From Verrucomicrobiota bacterium (GTDB lineage Bacteria > Verrucomicrobiota > Verrucomicrobiia > Limisphaerales > UBA9464): DNA of 55,244 bases. The notes under the pieces were generated by a model. It was given only the letters and a program-made list of their open reading frames with translations. It was not told the DNA's origin and did no database searches. Positions 8,791 through 18,758 of this stretch are shown piece after piece (the stretch's first letter is position 1; each line of letters opens with the position of its first letter). A program made the position numbers and the translations under genes. The DNA lies in assembly GCA_016871615.1 (NCBI GenBank), contig VHCX01000020.1, forward strand, positions 1 to 55,244, read 5' to 3'.

Positions 8791-10902
8791 TCATCCCTCG
8801 GGCACCACCAGCGTGCCGGCGCTCTGGATGTCCACCTTGCTGGGAACCTCCGAGTAGCTGAGCACGGTCAGGTCGCTGAAGGTCGCCTCGAAGAAGCGCC
8901 GGAAGGCCAGGCGGATGTGGGGCCCGCAGAGCACCACTGGAGCCTGGCCGGCGGACAGCAGGCTCTGGATCATCTTCGACAGGCTCTCGACCAGATGGCG
9001 GGCCAAGCGGGGCTCGAGCAGCAGGGCGATCTCGTTCTGGGACTGGCGAACCCCCTTGGCGATTTCCTGCTCGAGCCGGGGGTCGAGGGTGATGGCCTTG
9101 AGCACGCCTCGCTCGTCCTGGTAGGGCTTGACGATCTGGGGACCCAGGGCCCGGCGGGCCTGCTCGCTGAGTTCGTCGGGGTTCTTGGTGACACCGGCGA
9201 AGTCGCTGACCTTCTCGAGGATGCTCGCCAGGTTCCGGATGGAGATGCCCTCGGCAAGCAGGTTCTGCAGGATGCGCTGCACCTGACCGACGTTGAGCTG
9301 GGCCGGGATCAGTTCTTTGACCACCGTGGGATGGGTGGTCTTGAGATGGTCGAGCAACTGCTGGACGTCCTGGCGGGAGAGGATCTCGTGGCTCTGGTGC
9401 TTCACGACCTCCGTGAGGTGGGTGATCAGCACGCTGGAGGCGTCGACAACCGTGTAGCCGGCGATCTCGGCGGTCTTGCGCTCGACCTCGGTGATCCAGG
9501 TGGCCGGCAACTGGAAGACCGGCTCCGTGGTCGGGATGCCCTTGAGCGTGACCCGGCTGTTGGTGGCGTTCATCGCCAACGAATAGCCCGGCATCAGGCT
9601 TCCGGTGGCCACCGGGTTGCCCTTGAGCAGGAACCGGGACTCGTTGGCCGCGATCTGGAGGTTGTCCCGCAGCTTGATGGGCGGGATGAGCACACCCATG
9701 TCCTGGGCAAACTGCCGGCGCACCCCGGTCACCCGCTCGAGCAGGTCGCCGCCCTTGCGCGGGTCGGCCAGCGACACCAGCCCGAATCCAAGCTCGATGA
9801 GCATCGCGTCCACCCCGAGGAGGTTCTCGATCTTGTCGCCCGTCGGGGCCGCGGCCCCGGGAGCGGCCGCCGCGCCGGCCGGCGCATCGCCTGCCTTGCC
9901 TGCCTTGCCGTCGGCCTTGCGCGAGGCGTCGCCGGCGGCCGCCTGGGGCTTGATGTTCCGGCCGATGAACCCGGCGAGGATCGCCAGCACCAGGAACGGC
10001 ACCATGGGCAGGCCGGGCACCAGCGACAGCAGGCCAAGCATGGCCGCCAAGATGGACAGGGCGCGCGGGTAGGATGTGAGCTGGCGGCCCAGCTCTTCGC
10101 CGAAATTGTTCTTGGAGGCCGCGCGGGTGACCAGGAGTCCCGCCGCCATCGAGGTGACCAGCGCCGGGATCTGGGAGACGAGGCCGTCGCCGATGGACAG
10201 CAGCGTGTAGCGCGAGAGGGCCTCGGTGAAACTCATGCCCCGCTGGGCCATGCCGATGGCGAAGCCACCGACCACGTTCACCACCGTGATGATCACCGCC
10301 GCAATCGCGTCGCCTCGGACGAACTTCGAGGCACCGTCCATCGCTCCGTAGAAGTCGGCCTCCTGCTCCACCTTGCGGCGTCGGGCCCTCGCCTGCTGCT
10401 CGTTGATGATGCCCGCGCCCAGCTCCGCATCGATGGCCATCTGCTTGCCGGGCATCGCGTCCAACGTGAAGCGCGCCGCCACCTCGGCGATGCGGCCCGC
10501 ACCCTTGGTGATGACCACGAAGTTGATGATCACCAGGATGGCGAAGATCACGATGCCCACCACGTAGTTGCCGCCGACCACGAAGTTTCCGAAGGCCTCG
10601 ATGATGTGGCCCGCGTTGCCCGAGATGAGGATCAACCGGGTGGTCGCCACGTTGAGCGCCAACCGGAACAGGGTCACGAACAGAAGCAACGACGGGAACC
10701 CGGTGAACTCCGACGGATCATCGGTGTAGAGGATGACCAACAGGATGAGCAGCGACGAGGCGATGCTAACCGCCAGGAGCAGGTCCAGGAGGAACGGCGG
10801 CACCGGCAGGATCAGCAGCAGCACCGTGCCGAACACGCCGGCCACCAGCCAGAGGTCCATCTGGCTCAATCGTGTCAACCAACTGTCCTGGGTCTTGGTC
10901 AT
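8791..10902 (-). CDS. flhA: Flagellar export apparatus protein FlhA
   Basis: Core inner-membrane protein of the flagellar type III export gate, about 703 residues. The N-terminal half carries eight or so hydrophobic helices and the FHIPEP signature (LFRLALNVATTRLIL near residue 90), followed by the conserved loop DAMPGKQMAIDAEL...QARARRRKVEQEADFYGAMDGA that couples to proton flow. A Lys/Ala/Gly-rich linker at about 335-375 precedes the soluble C-domain, which has the usual HLTEVVKHQSHEILSRQDVQ and the segment VKELIPAQLNVGQVQRILQNLL. FlhA is preferred over the injectisome homologue SctV on overall length and sequence feel. The ATG at 10902 gives a normal N-terminus; an upstream in-frame TTG at 10944 is less likely. 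No other flagellar gene is in the window. The upstream neighbour is a divergent sigma-54 regulator. Confidence 0.93.
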   Translation of the reverse strand: MTKTQDSWLTRLSQMDLWLVAGVFGTVLLLILPVPPFLLDLLLAVSIASSLLILLVILYTDDPSEFTGFPSLLLFVTLFRLALNVATTRLILISGNAGHIIEAFGNFVVGGNYVVGIVIFAILVIINFVVITKGAGRIAEVAARFTLDAMPGKQMAIDAELGAGIINEQQARARRRKVEQEADFYGAMDGASKFVRGDAIAAVIITVVNVVGGFAIGMAQRGMSFTEALSRYTLLSIGDGLVSQIPALVTSMAAGLLVTRAASKNNFGEELGRQLTSYPRALSILAAMLGLLSLVPGLPMVPFLVLAILAGFIGRNIKPQAAAGDASRKADGKAGKAGDAPAGAAAAPGAAAPTGDKIENLLGVDAMLIELGFGLVSLADPRKGGDLLERVTGVRRQFAQDMGVLIPPIKLRDNLQIAANESRFLLKGNPVATGSLMPGYSLAMNATNSRVTLKGIPTTEPVFQLPATWITEVERKTAEIAGYTVVDASSVLITHLTEVVKHQSHEILSRQDVQQLLDHLKTTHPTVVKELIPAQLNVGQVQRILQNLLAEGISIRNLASILEKVSDFAGVTKNPDELSEQARRALGPQIVKPYQDERGVLKAITLDPRLEQEIAKGVRQSQNEIALLLEPRLARHLVESLSKMIQSLLSAGQAPVVLCGPHIRLAFRRFFEATFSDLTVLSYSEVPSKVDIQSAGTLVVPEG

Positions 10903-10995
10903 CGCGTCCGTTTCAGACCCTCCCGTCAGCAAGTATCGGTCCAACCCTCCTGAGCCGCTCGATTTGGGGAGTTTCCCTGATTCCCCCCATCCAAC

Positions 10996-11012
10996 CCGGC
11001 AATCCTTGCCGG
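10996..11012. promoter_or_regulatory. Palindrome in the flhA/regulator divergent gap
   Basis: CCGGCAATCCTTGCCGG is a perfect inverted repeat with 7-bp arms and a 3-bp centre. It lies midway between the flhA start and the regulator start, where an operator for autoregulation or for flhA would be expected. No convincing -24/-12 (GG-N10-GC) element could be found next to it, so the role is inference only. Confidence 0.3.
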
Positions 11013-11129
11013 CACCTTCGCACCCGAAGCACCGGCGCCGACGTCCACCGGGCTGTCCAGCCCAGGACTCGCCATCGCACCGGCCAAAAAAAGCAGACCG
11101 GATGCCGGCCGGGCCCTATCCTCCCGGAC

Positions 11130-12506
<1,377 letters not shown>

Positions 12507-12519
12507 GACGGGCCCCGAA

Positions 12520-13896
12520 TCACCCGTCACCGCCGGGGCCGTGCCGGCTGCCGCCCGCCGGGATTCCGGGGCCAAGCCATCGGTCGACGAGGACCGACCG
12601 CATGCGGTGGGCGTGGAGCCCGCACCCCGTGGCCACCAGGTCGGCGACCGTCACGGCGACCAGTCCTGGGAGCAACATGCCCGGTCCGAAGAGTTCGCAC
12701 CCGAGCACGGCGCAGGCCCACGGCGTGTGGCCCGCCGCCGCGAAGACGGCCACGAAGCCCAGGGCCGCGAATTCCCCCACCGGCCAGCCCCCGAGGGTCG
12801 CCACCGTCTGGCCCAGGGCCGCCCCGATGAAGAACAGCGGGGTCACCTCACCCCCCTTGAAGCCGCCGGCCAGGACCGCGGTGGTCAGCAACAGCTTCCA
12901 GAACCAGCTCCAGGCGGTCACCCCGCCGGGCTCGAAGCTCCGCACGATCGACGGGTCGGACGGCAGGCGGCCGGTGACCCCCAGCCCGAGGTAGGCGTCG
13001 GTCCCCAGAAGGGCCGTGCAGCCGATCACGATCCCAGACGCCGCGACGACCGGCGGGACACCCCCGGGCAGGATGCCCCCCAGCCGAGGGATCCGGCCAT
13101 AGGCCTGGGTCCATCCTCTCAGGGAGGCCACGAACGCCCGTGCGGCCAGCCCGGACACCACCCCGGCGAGGATCCACCGCCCGAGCGCCGCCGCGTCGCC
13201 GGGGCCGCAGTCGGCCCAGGCCGGGTAGGCCGTGTGATCGGCCCCGAGGAGACTGCAGGTCGCATGGCCGCACCAGGCCGCCACGAGGCAGGGAACCGCG
13301 TGCGCCCAGGAGAACCGGCCGGACACCGGCAGTTCGATCGCGTACAGCGCCCCGGCCCACGGGGTGCCGAACACCGCTCCGAATCCGCCGGCCATCCCCG
13401 CTAGCAGGGCCACGGAGGGATCGCCCGTGCCGGGGAGGAACCGCCGCCGGATCGCCGCGCCAAGCGAGGCGCCCATCTGCACCGCCGTGCCCTCCCGGCC
13501 GACCGGGGCGCCGCACAGATGGCTCAGCAGGGTCGCCGCGAAGACCATGGGCGCGAGGACCCAAGGCACCTCCACCCGGGGATCGCGGACGGCCTCGAGG
13601 ACCAGTCCGGTCCCCCGGTCGGATCCGCGGCCCCAAGCCCGGTAGGCCATCCGCATCGCCACGCCGGCGGCCGGCAGGAGAAGCAGCCACCCGGGCGACG
13701 CCCAACGCCACCGGGTCACCGCATCGAGGGCCCACAGGAACAGGGCCCCGGCCGCGCCGGCGGCGATGCCGGAGGTGACGGCAACCGGGAGGGAGCCCGG
13801 CGGGAACCCCGTCGCCCGGAGGCCTCGCGGGGCGTGCCGCGGCCCCGGGCCCGCCGACGGGTCGGGGGAGTCCGTCGGCTTCGGCACCTCGGGCAT
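12520..13896 (-). CDS. CLC-type antiporter with fluoride-subtype (CLC-F) motifs
   Basis: A 458-residue CLC-superfamily ion transporter with about ten or more membrane helices. The anion-gate Glu is in GAPVGREGTAVQMG (about residue 135). The classical GxFxP filter segment is replaced by GGFKGGEVTPLFFIGAALG, whose central Glu and Thr match the arrangement I recall from characterised bacterial fluoride/proton CLC antiporters. A role in fluoride efflux is therefore more likely than chloride transport. The N-terminal 35 residues are Pro-rich and soluble. No fluoride riboswitch can precede it, because only 42 bases separate its ATG from the upstream lipoprotein stop; cotranscription with that gene is likely. 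It converges on the sigma-54 regulator with 13 bases between stops. Confidence 0.8.
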   Translation of the reverse strand: MPEVPKPTDSPDPSAGPGPRHAPRGLRATGFPPGSLPVAVTSGIAAGAAGALFLWALDAVTRWRWASPGWLLLLPAAGVAMRMAYRAWGRGSDRGTGLVLEAVRDPRVEVPWVLAPMVFAATLLSHLCGAPVGREGTAVQMGASLGAAIRRRFLPGTGDPSVALLAGMAGGFGAVFGTPWAGALYAIELPVSGRFSWAHAVPCLVAAWCGHATCSLLGADHTAYPAWADCGPGDAAALGRWILAGVVSGLAARAFVASLRGWTQAYGRIPRLGGILPGGVPPVVAASGIVIGCTALLGTDAYLGLGVTGRLPSDPSIVRSFEPGGVTAWSWFWKLLLTTAVLAGGFKGGEVTPLFFIGAALGQTVATLGGWPVGEFAALGFVAVFAAAGHTPWACAVLGCELFGPGMLLPGLVAVTVADLVATGCGLHAHRMRSVLVDRWLGPGIPAGGSRHGPGGDG

Positions 13897-13938
13897 GACG
13901 GTGGACGCCGGGGCGGAGCGCGCGCCCCCCGGACCCGT

Positions 13939-14316
13939 TCAGCGGAGCCTCAGCGCGATCTGCTTGTCCAGTTCGCTGGCCAGCAGGATGTCCGCCTTGC
14001 CGCCGGACTGACGGGCCTGCACGAGGATGCGGCTGGCGGTGGGCTCGAGTTCCTCGACGCGCACCCAGAGGGTACGGTTCTCGATCTTGGCGGAGAGGGT
14101 CTTGCGGACCACGTCCTCGGAGGTCAGCGTGCCGTTGTAGACGAGGGTGGTCTTGGCCGCCTCGAACAACTGGGCGGCAGGCCTCTCGTAACGGCTCTCG
14201 ATGGTGTCCGAGGAGAACGGGACGCCCACCTTCATCCGGCCTTCCTGGGTCCGGTAGCATCCGGTGGCGCCGGCGAGGCCGATGAGCAGGGCGGAGACGG
14301 TCAAGAACTTGTTCAT
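13939..14316 (-). CDS. Small lipoprotein of unknown function
   Basis: A 125-residue exported lipoprotein. Starting at the ATG at 14316, the first residues MNKFLTVSALLIGLAGATGC give a short basic start, a hydrophobic core and a lipobox ending in Cys-20. The mature part has no recognised domain and reads as an alpha/beta fold (FEAAKTTLVYNGTLTSEDVVRKTLSAKI...TLWVRVEEL), resembling small envelope lipoproteins of the DUF3568-like kind, though I cannot confirm the family. The longer open frame to 14370 would bury the signal peptide. It is likely cotranscribed with the downstream CLC antiporter (42 bases). Confidence 0.75.
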   Translation of the reverse strand: MNKFLTVSALLIGLAGATGCYRTQEGRMKVGVPFSSDTIESRYERPAAQLFEAAKTTLVYNGTLTSEDVVRKTLSAKIENRTLWVRVEELEPTASRILVQARQSGGKADILLASELDKQIALRLR

Positions 14317-14493
14317 GCACGCGGATGCAACCACACCCCTCCGGCGGGTCAAGCCCACGCTGGCGACCATCCGGGCCGCCCGGGCCCCGGAAGGGCCCGC
14401 CCGAGGACCGCCGCGCCCGACGGATCCACCGGCTTCCCCCTCCCCGGGCGCCCCTCGCAGGACCCCAAAGAAGATGTTCTCGGAAATCGGTCA

Positions 14494-14521
14494 TTGACGC
14501 TCGCCCTGCCCCTGATAAAAC
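14494..14521 (+). promoter_or_regulatory. Candidate sigma-70-type promoter for rplM-rpsI
   Basis: TTGACG at 14494-14499 and TAAAAC at 14516-14521 are separated by 16 bases, about 33 bases before the rplM start. The local AT-richness (TGATAAAA) stands out in this GC-rich region. This is a visual match to a vegetative promoter only. Confidence 0.35.
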
Positions 14522-14554
14522 CCACGCTCCTTTTCGGAACCTTTCGGATATTTG

Positions 14555-14989
14555 ATGAAGACCTATCTGCCCAAAGTCGATGTGCAGCGCCGCGCGTGGC
14601 GCGTGATCGACGCCAACGGCGCCATCCTCGGCCGCCTCGCCGTCCAAGTCGCCGACGCCCTGCGCGGCAAGGACAAGCCCGTGTTCACCCCGCATCTCGA
14701 CGCCGGTGACTTCGTGGTCGTGATCAACGCCGAGAAGGTCGCCCTCAGCGGCAAGAAGGAGTCGGACAAGCTGTTCATGTCCTACTCGGGCTGGAAGGGC
14801 GGCGAGAAGTACCGCTCGGTGTCGCAGGTCCGGGCGGCCCACCCGGAGCGTCTCGTGATGCATGCCGTCAAGGGCATGCTGCCGAAGAACCGCCTCGGCG
14901 ACCAGCTGCTCACGAAGCTCAAGGTCTACACCGGATCCAACCACCCGCACGCGGCCCAGGAGCCCCGCGACATGAAGTACGCGGGCTGA
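14555..14989 (+). CDS. rplM: 50S ribosomal protein L13
   Basis: Large-subunit ribosomal protein, 144 residues, typical for the family (about 142). MKTYLPK at the start, WRVIDANGAILGRLAVQVADALRGK, the LSGKKESDKLFMSYSGWKGG segment and VKGMLPKNRLGDQLLTKLKVY are all characteristic of L13. The ATG at 14555 is preferred over the in-frame TTG immediately before it. It is followed by rpsI after a 110-base gap, the conserved L13-S9 gene pair. Confidence 0.97.
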   Translation: MKTYLPKVDVQRRAWRVIDANGAILGRLAVQVADALRGKDKPVFTPHLDAGDFVVVINAEKVALSGKKESDKLFMSYSGWKGGEKYRSVSQVRAAHPERLVMHAVKGMLPKNRLGDQLLTKLKVYTGSNHPHAAQEPRDMKYAG

Positions 14990-14998
14990 AGACAAACG

Positions 14999-15045
14999 AG
15001 GCCAAACCAAAGCGGCCAAACCAAAGCGGCCAAAACCAAACCCGC
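14999..15045 (+). repeat. Short tandem repeat in the rplM-rpsI spacer
   Basis: Imperfect tandem copies of a roughly 14-base unit (GGCCAAACCAAAGC) occupy the start of the spacer, giving an A-rich, purine-biased leader-like stretch. It may affect mRNA structure between the two ribosomal genes or simply be slippage-prone DNA. Confidence 0.6.
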
Positions 15046-15099
15046 CCGGAACACCTGAAAACCACCTCCCTCCCGGGCTGAACCCTCCCCTTCCCCACC

Positions 15100-15495
15100 A
15101 TGTCGACCACCAACGAATTCCTCGGGACCGGACGCCGCAAGACCTCCGTGGCCCGCGTCCGCATCAGCGCCGGCTCCGGCAAGATCCTCGTCAACGGCCG
15201 CACCTTCGAGGTGTACTTCCCGCTGGAGTCCCAGCGGATGGCCGTCCAGCAACCCTTCGTCACCACCGCGACCTCGGGCAAGTTCGACGTCTCGGTGAAT
15301 GTCGAAGGCGGCGGTCCGGTCGGCCAGGCTGGCGCCGTGCGCCATGGCATCGCCCGCGCCCTCATCGAGGCCGATGCGGCCCTGCGCCCGCTGCTCAAGG
15401 CCGACGGCCTGCTGACCCGCGACCCCCGCATGAAGGAGCGCAAGAAGTACGGCCAGCCCGGCGCCCGCAAGCGCTTCCAGTTCAGCAAGCGCTGA
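15100..15495 (+). CDS. rpsI: 30S ribosomal protein S9
   Basis: Small-subunit ribosomal protein, 131 residues. [16 protein letters not shown] at the N-terminus, the glycine-rich [21 protein letters not shown] helix region, and the basic tail [28 protein letters not shown] ending in -SKR are diagnostic; that tail reaches into the decoding centre. Second gene of the rplM-rpsI pair, followed by a strong Rho-independent terminator. Confidence 0.98.
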   Translation: MSTTNEFLGTGRRKTSVARVRISAGSGKILVNGRTFEVYFPLESQRMAVQQPFVTTATSGKFDVSVNVEGGGPVGQAGAVRHGIARALIEADAALRPLLKADGLLTRDPRMKERKKYGQPGARKRFQFSKR

Positions 15496-15538
15496 TCGGC
15501 CGGCCGCCGGGGACTCCCCCCGGGAGCCGCAGCATCCA

Positions 15539-15568
15539 GGCCCCGTCGGACCGCCGACGGGGCCTTTT
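15539..15568 (+). terminator. Rho-independent terminator after rpsI
   Basis: A perfect 11-bp GC-rich stem (GGCCCCGTCGG / CCGACGGGGCC) with a 4-base loop is followed directly by TTTT. It lies about 45 bases after the rpsI stop. Confidence 0.85.
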
Positions 15569-15721
15569 GCGTCCAGCGATCCACCGGCCCCGGTGCCGCG
15601 CCACGCCACCGTCCGAAACCCGCGCCCCCCCGGGCGCCCCGATTCCGGGATCGCCTCGACCCGCCGCCTTGTCACAGCATCGGCCCGACGCCTGCGTCCC
15701 GGGCGTGATCCCGAACCGACC

Positions 15722-16795
15722 ATGACCCCCAGCCCCCGATCCGTCCGCGTCGCCATCGTCGGAGCCTCCGGCTACTCCGGCGAGGAACTCGTGCGCCTGC
15801 TGCTGCGCCACCCCCATGCCGACCTGGTGGCGGTCACCTCCCGGCAGAGCGCCGGACAGACCATCGCCCAGGTGTTCCCCAGGTTCGCCATGCACCCGGT
15901 GGCCAGGTCGCTGAAGTTCTCCGACCCCGACACGTCGGCGCTGGCCCGCGATGCCGAGGTGGTGTTCCTGGCCCTTCCGCACGGCGTGGCGGCCGAGTAC
16001 GCCATCCCGCTGCTGCGCGGCGGGTGCCGGGTCATCGACCTGAGCGCCGACTTCCGGCTCTCGAGCGCCGCGACCTACAAGGAATTCTACGCCCATGACC
16101 ATCCCGCCCCGGAACTCCTGTCGGAATCGGTCTACGGCCTGCCCGAGGTCCACGGCGCGGCGATCCGGGGCGCGCGCCTCGTGGCCTCGCCCGGCTGCTA
16201 TCCCACCAGCATCCTGCTGCCGACGCTGCCGCTCTTGCGCGACGGGCTGATACGCTCCACCGGCATCATCGCCGACTCCATGAGCGGCGTCAGCGGCGCG
16301 GGGCGCAAGGCCGAGGTCGACTACCTGTTCTGCGAATGCAACGAAAGCGTCCGGCCCTACGGCGTGCCCAAGCACCGGCATCTGTCGGAGATCGAGGAAC
16401 AACTGTCGGCGGCCGCGGGCTCCGCCGTGGTGCTGCAGTTCACCCCGCACCTCATTCCCGTCAACCGGGGCATCCTCACCACGCTGTACCTGGCGCCGAG
16501 CCGGCCGATCACGACCCCGGAAGAGGTCGCCGCCCTCGGGGCAGACATCTCGGCCTCCTACACCCGGGCCTACGCGGGCGCGCCCTTCGTGCGCCTGCTC
16601 GAGGGCAAGGCCCTGCCGGACACCAAGAATGTCGTCGGCACCAACCTGCTCGAGATCGCCTGGCGGCTGGATCCGCGCACGGGGCGACTGGTCGTGATGA
16701 GCGCCGAGGACAACATCCTGAAGGGCGCCTCCGGCCAGGCCGTCCAGAGCCTGAACCTGATGTGCGGCTTCCCGGAGACGGCCGGATTGACCTGA
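15722..16795 (+). CDS. argC: N-acetyl-gamma-glutamyl-phosphate reductase
   Basis: NADPH-dependent reductase for the third step of arginine biosynthesis; 357 residues, within family range (about 340-350). The Rossmann motif VAIVGASGYSGEELVRLL lies near the start, VVFLALPHGVAAEY follows, the catalytic Cys is in VASPGCYPTS (about residue 160), and the His-containing PHLIPVNRGIL and KGASGQAVQSLNLMCGF near the end are typical. The ATG at 15722 directly precedes the nucleotide-binding strand; the open frame extends upstream without homology. Other arg genes are not adjacent. The gene lies between the rpsI terminator and grpE. Confidence 0.96.
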   Translation: MTPSPRSVRVAIVGASGYSGEELVRLLLRHPHADLVAVTSRQSAGQTIAQVFPRFAMHPVARSLKFSDPDTSALARDAEVVFLALPHGVAAEYAIPLLRGGCRVIDLSADFRLSSAATYKEFYAHDHPAPELLSESVYGLPEVHGAAIRGARLVASPGCYPTSILLPTLPLLRDGLIRSTGIIADSMSGVSGAGRKAEVDYLFCECNESVRPYGVPKHRHLSEIEEQLSAAAGSAVVLQFTPHLIPVNRGILTTLYLAPSRPITTPEEVAALGADISASYTRAYAGAPFVRLLEGKALPDTKNVVGTNLLEIAWRLDPRTGRLVVMSAEDNILKGASGQAVQSLNLMCGFPETAGLT

Positions 16796-16938
16796 GCGGC
16801 CGGCCCGGCCCCACCGCCCTCCCCGGTCCGCCCCGGGGTCCGGGGCCGGCGGAGGACCGACGTTTCACCGGCCTGCGGCTATTGCCCGATGCCGGCGCCG
16901 ATCCTATCCTGCCGGACCTGTCTTGAGACGTTTCGACC

Positions 16939-17553
16939 ATGACTGAGACTCCATCTGCCGACGCCCCCATCCCGCCCGGCGACACCGCCCGGGCCAACCC
17001 AGCCGCCACAGAACCGGCCACAGAACCCGCCGCCGGAACCCCGGGGTCGGACCCGGTGGCCGCGCAACTGGCCGAGGTGCAGGACCGCTATGTCCGGCTC
17101 TATGCCGACTTCGAGAACTTCAAGAAGCGCGCGGCGCGCGAGCGCGACGAGGTGCGCCGGGCCGCCACCGAATCGGTGCTGGGCCGGCTGCTGCCGGTGC
17201 TCGACACCTTCGAGATGGCCATGCAGGCGGCCGCGCAGGCGAACACCAACCTCGAGTCGCTCCGCGCCGGGGTGGCCATGATCCAGGGCCAGCTGCGCAA
17301 CACCGTCGCCGACTACGGGGTGGAGGAGATCGACGCGGTGGGCCGACCCTTCGACCCGTCGCTCCATGAGGCGCTCTCCCAGCAGGAGACGACCGGCGTG
17401 CCCGAGGGGCACGTGATCTCCCAGAACCGCAAGGGCTACCGGATGAAGGAGCGCCTGCTCCGGCCCGCCGCCGTCGTCGTGGCCCGCCGTCCGTCCCCGG
17501 CGGCGGCTCCCGCGCCGTCCGACGCCGCCAACCCAGCCAAGACCCAGTCCTGA
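16939..17553 (+). CDS. grpE: Heat-shock nucleotide exchange factor GrpE
   Basis: Exchange factor that releases ADP from DnaK; 204 residues. The first 40 residues are Ala/Pro/Thr-rich and disordered. A coiled-coil then begins (LAEVQDRYVRLYADFENFKKRAAREREDEV-like, about 40-75). The beta-domain signature is present as GVEEIDAVGRPFDPSLHEAL and GHVISQNRKGYRMKERLLRPAAVVVA. An Ala/Pro tail of about 20 residues ends the protein. dnaJ starts 3 bases after the stop, so the pair is probably translated together. dnaK and hrcA are not in the window. Confidence 0.96.
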   Translation: MTETPSADAPIPPGDTARANPAATEPATEPAAGTPGSDPVAAQLAEVQDRYVRLYADFENFKKRAARERDEVRRAATESVLGRLLPVLDTFEMAMQAAAQANTNLESLRAGVAMIQGQLRNTVADYGVEEIDAVGRPFDPSLHEALSQQETTGVPEGHVISQNRKGYRMKERLLRPAAVVVARRPSPAAAPAPSDAANPAKTQS

Positions 17554-17556
17554 CCC

Positions 17557-18732
17557 ATGGCCGCAAGCAACAAGCGCGACTACTACGAGGTCCTCGGGGT
17601 CGAGCGCAACGCGACGCCCGAGCAGCTCAAGAAGGCCTACCGCAAGCTGGCCGTCCAGTACCACCCCGACAAGAACCCGGGCGACAAGGCGGCCGAGGAC
17701 AAGTTCAAGGAGCTGGGAGAGGCCTATGAGGCACTCAACGACCCGCAGAAACGGGCCGCCTACGACCAGTACGGCCATGCCGCCTTCGACCCGCGCCTGC
17801 GGGCCGGGGCCGGCGGCGCCCGCGGCGGCGGCGGCGGCGGCTTCCACGACCCGGCCGACATCTTCCGCGAGGTGTTCGGCGGGGGCGGCGGGGGTGGTGG
17901 GAGCATCTTCGAGCAGTTCTTCGGAGGGGGAGGTGGTGGTGGGGGAAACGAGGAGGAGGCCCACGGCGAGAACCTGCGCTACGACCTCGAGATCACCCTC
18001 GAGGAGGCCGTCAACGGCACCGAGAAGGAACTCACCTTCACCAAGCCGGTGCGCTGCGAGCCCTGCGGCGGCGGAGGGGCCGAGAAGGGCTCCAAGACGA
18101 TCACCTGCCAGACCTGCGGCGGACGCGGGCAGGTGACCCGCAACGCCGGCATCATCATGATGCGCCAGACCTGCCCCCGCTGCTCCGGCGCCGGCAAGGT
18201 CATCGAGCGCCCATGCCGGGCCTGCTCGGGTGAGGGGCGCGTCAACCAGAGGTCCTCGGTGCGGATCCGCATCCCGGCAGGGGTCGACACCGGCGTGCGC
18301 CTCCGCTCCTCCGGCAACGGCGCGGCGGGCGTGCGCGGGGCGCCCAATGGCGACCTGCACGTCATGATCCACGTGCAGGAGCACGACATCTTCGGGCGCG
18401 ACGGCCGCGACCTCACCTGCGACGTGCCCATCCGCTTCGTCCAGGCGGCACTCGGTGGCGAGATCGACGTGCCGACCCTCACGGGCAAGGCGCGCATCGC
18501 CATCCCGTCGGGCACCCAGTCCGGCAGCACCTTCCGCCTCAAGTCCCGCGGCGTGAAGGACATCCAGGGTGGCGGCCAGGGCGACCTGCTGGTGACCGTG
18601 CGCGTGGAGATCCCCCAGCGGCTCAACGCGGCCCAGCGGGCCAAGCTGGAGGAGTTCGCCGCCCTGTGCGACGAGAACGTCAACCCGCAGTCCAAGGGGT
18701 TCTTCGAGAAGGCCCGGGACTTCTTCAAGTAG
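17557..18732 (+). CDS. dnaJ: Chaperone DnaJ
   Basis: Type I Hsp40 co-chaperone, 391 residues. J-domain at residues 5-70 with the HPD tripeptide in [10 protein letters not shown]. The Gly/Phe region is unusually glycine-rich, with three runs of six to eight Gly (about 88-128). The zinc-binding domain has all four CxxCxGxG motifs ([32 protein letters not shown]; about 168-230). The C-terminal substrate-binding region ([16 protein letters not shown] onwards) is complete. It follows grpE by 3 bases and precedes rsmE by 26, suggesting a grpE-dnaJ-rsmE transcript. No CIRCE element was seen upstream of grpE. Confidence 0.97.
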   Translation: MAASNKRDYYEVLGVERNATPEQLKKAYRKLAVQYHPDKNPGDKAAEDKFKELGEAYEALNDPQKRAAYDQYGHAAFDPRLRAGAGGARGGGGGGFHDPADIFREVFGGGGGGGGSIFEQFFGGGGGGGGNEEEAHGENLRYDLEITLEEAVNGTEKELTFTKPVRCEPCGGGGAEKGSKTITCQTCGGRGQVTRNAGIIMMRQTCPRCSGAGKVIERPCRACSGEGRVNQRSSVRIRIPAGVDTGVRLRSSGNGAAGVRGAPNGDLHVMIHVQEHDIFGRDGRDLTCDVPIRFVQAALGGEIDVPTLTGKARIAIPSGTQSGSTFRLKSRGVKDIQGGGQGDLLVTVRVEIPQRLNAAQRAKLEEFAALCDENVNPQSKGFFEKARDFFK

Positions 18733-18758
18733 CCGGGCTCAGGCCCGCCGACACCGCC

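Noticed and set aside
8620-10953. Long + strand open frame (777 codons) opposite flhA
   Set aside because: It is the antisense shadow of flhA in GC-rich DNA: low complexity, His/Gln/Asp-rich, no domains, while the minus frame is a textbook FlhA.
10903-11129. Sigma-54 promoter between flhA and the regulator
   Set aside because: No GG-N10-GC arrangement close to the consensus was found on either strand; only the palindrome is supported.
7506-11129. Start of a type III secretion or flagellar gene cluster
   Set aside because: Only flhA is present; neighbours on both sides are unrelated genes.
13897-13938. Fluoride riboswitch before the CLC gene
   Set aside because: The gap of 42 bases is too short for the motif and contains no matching structure.
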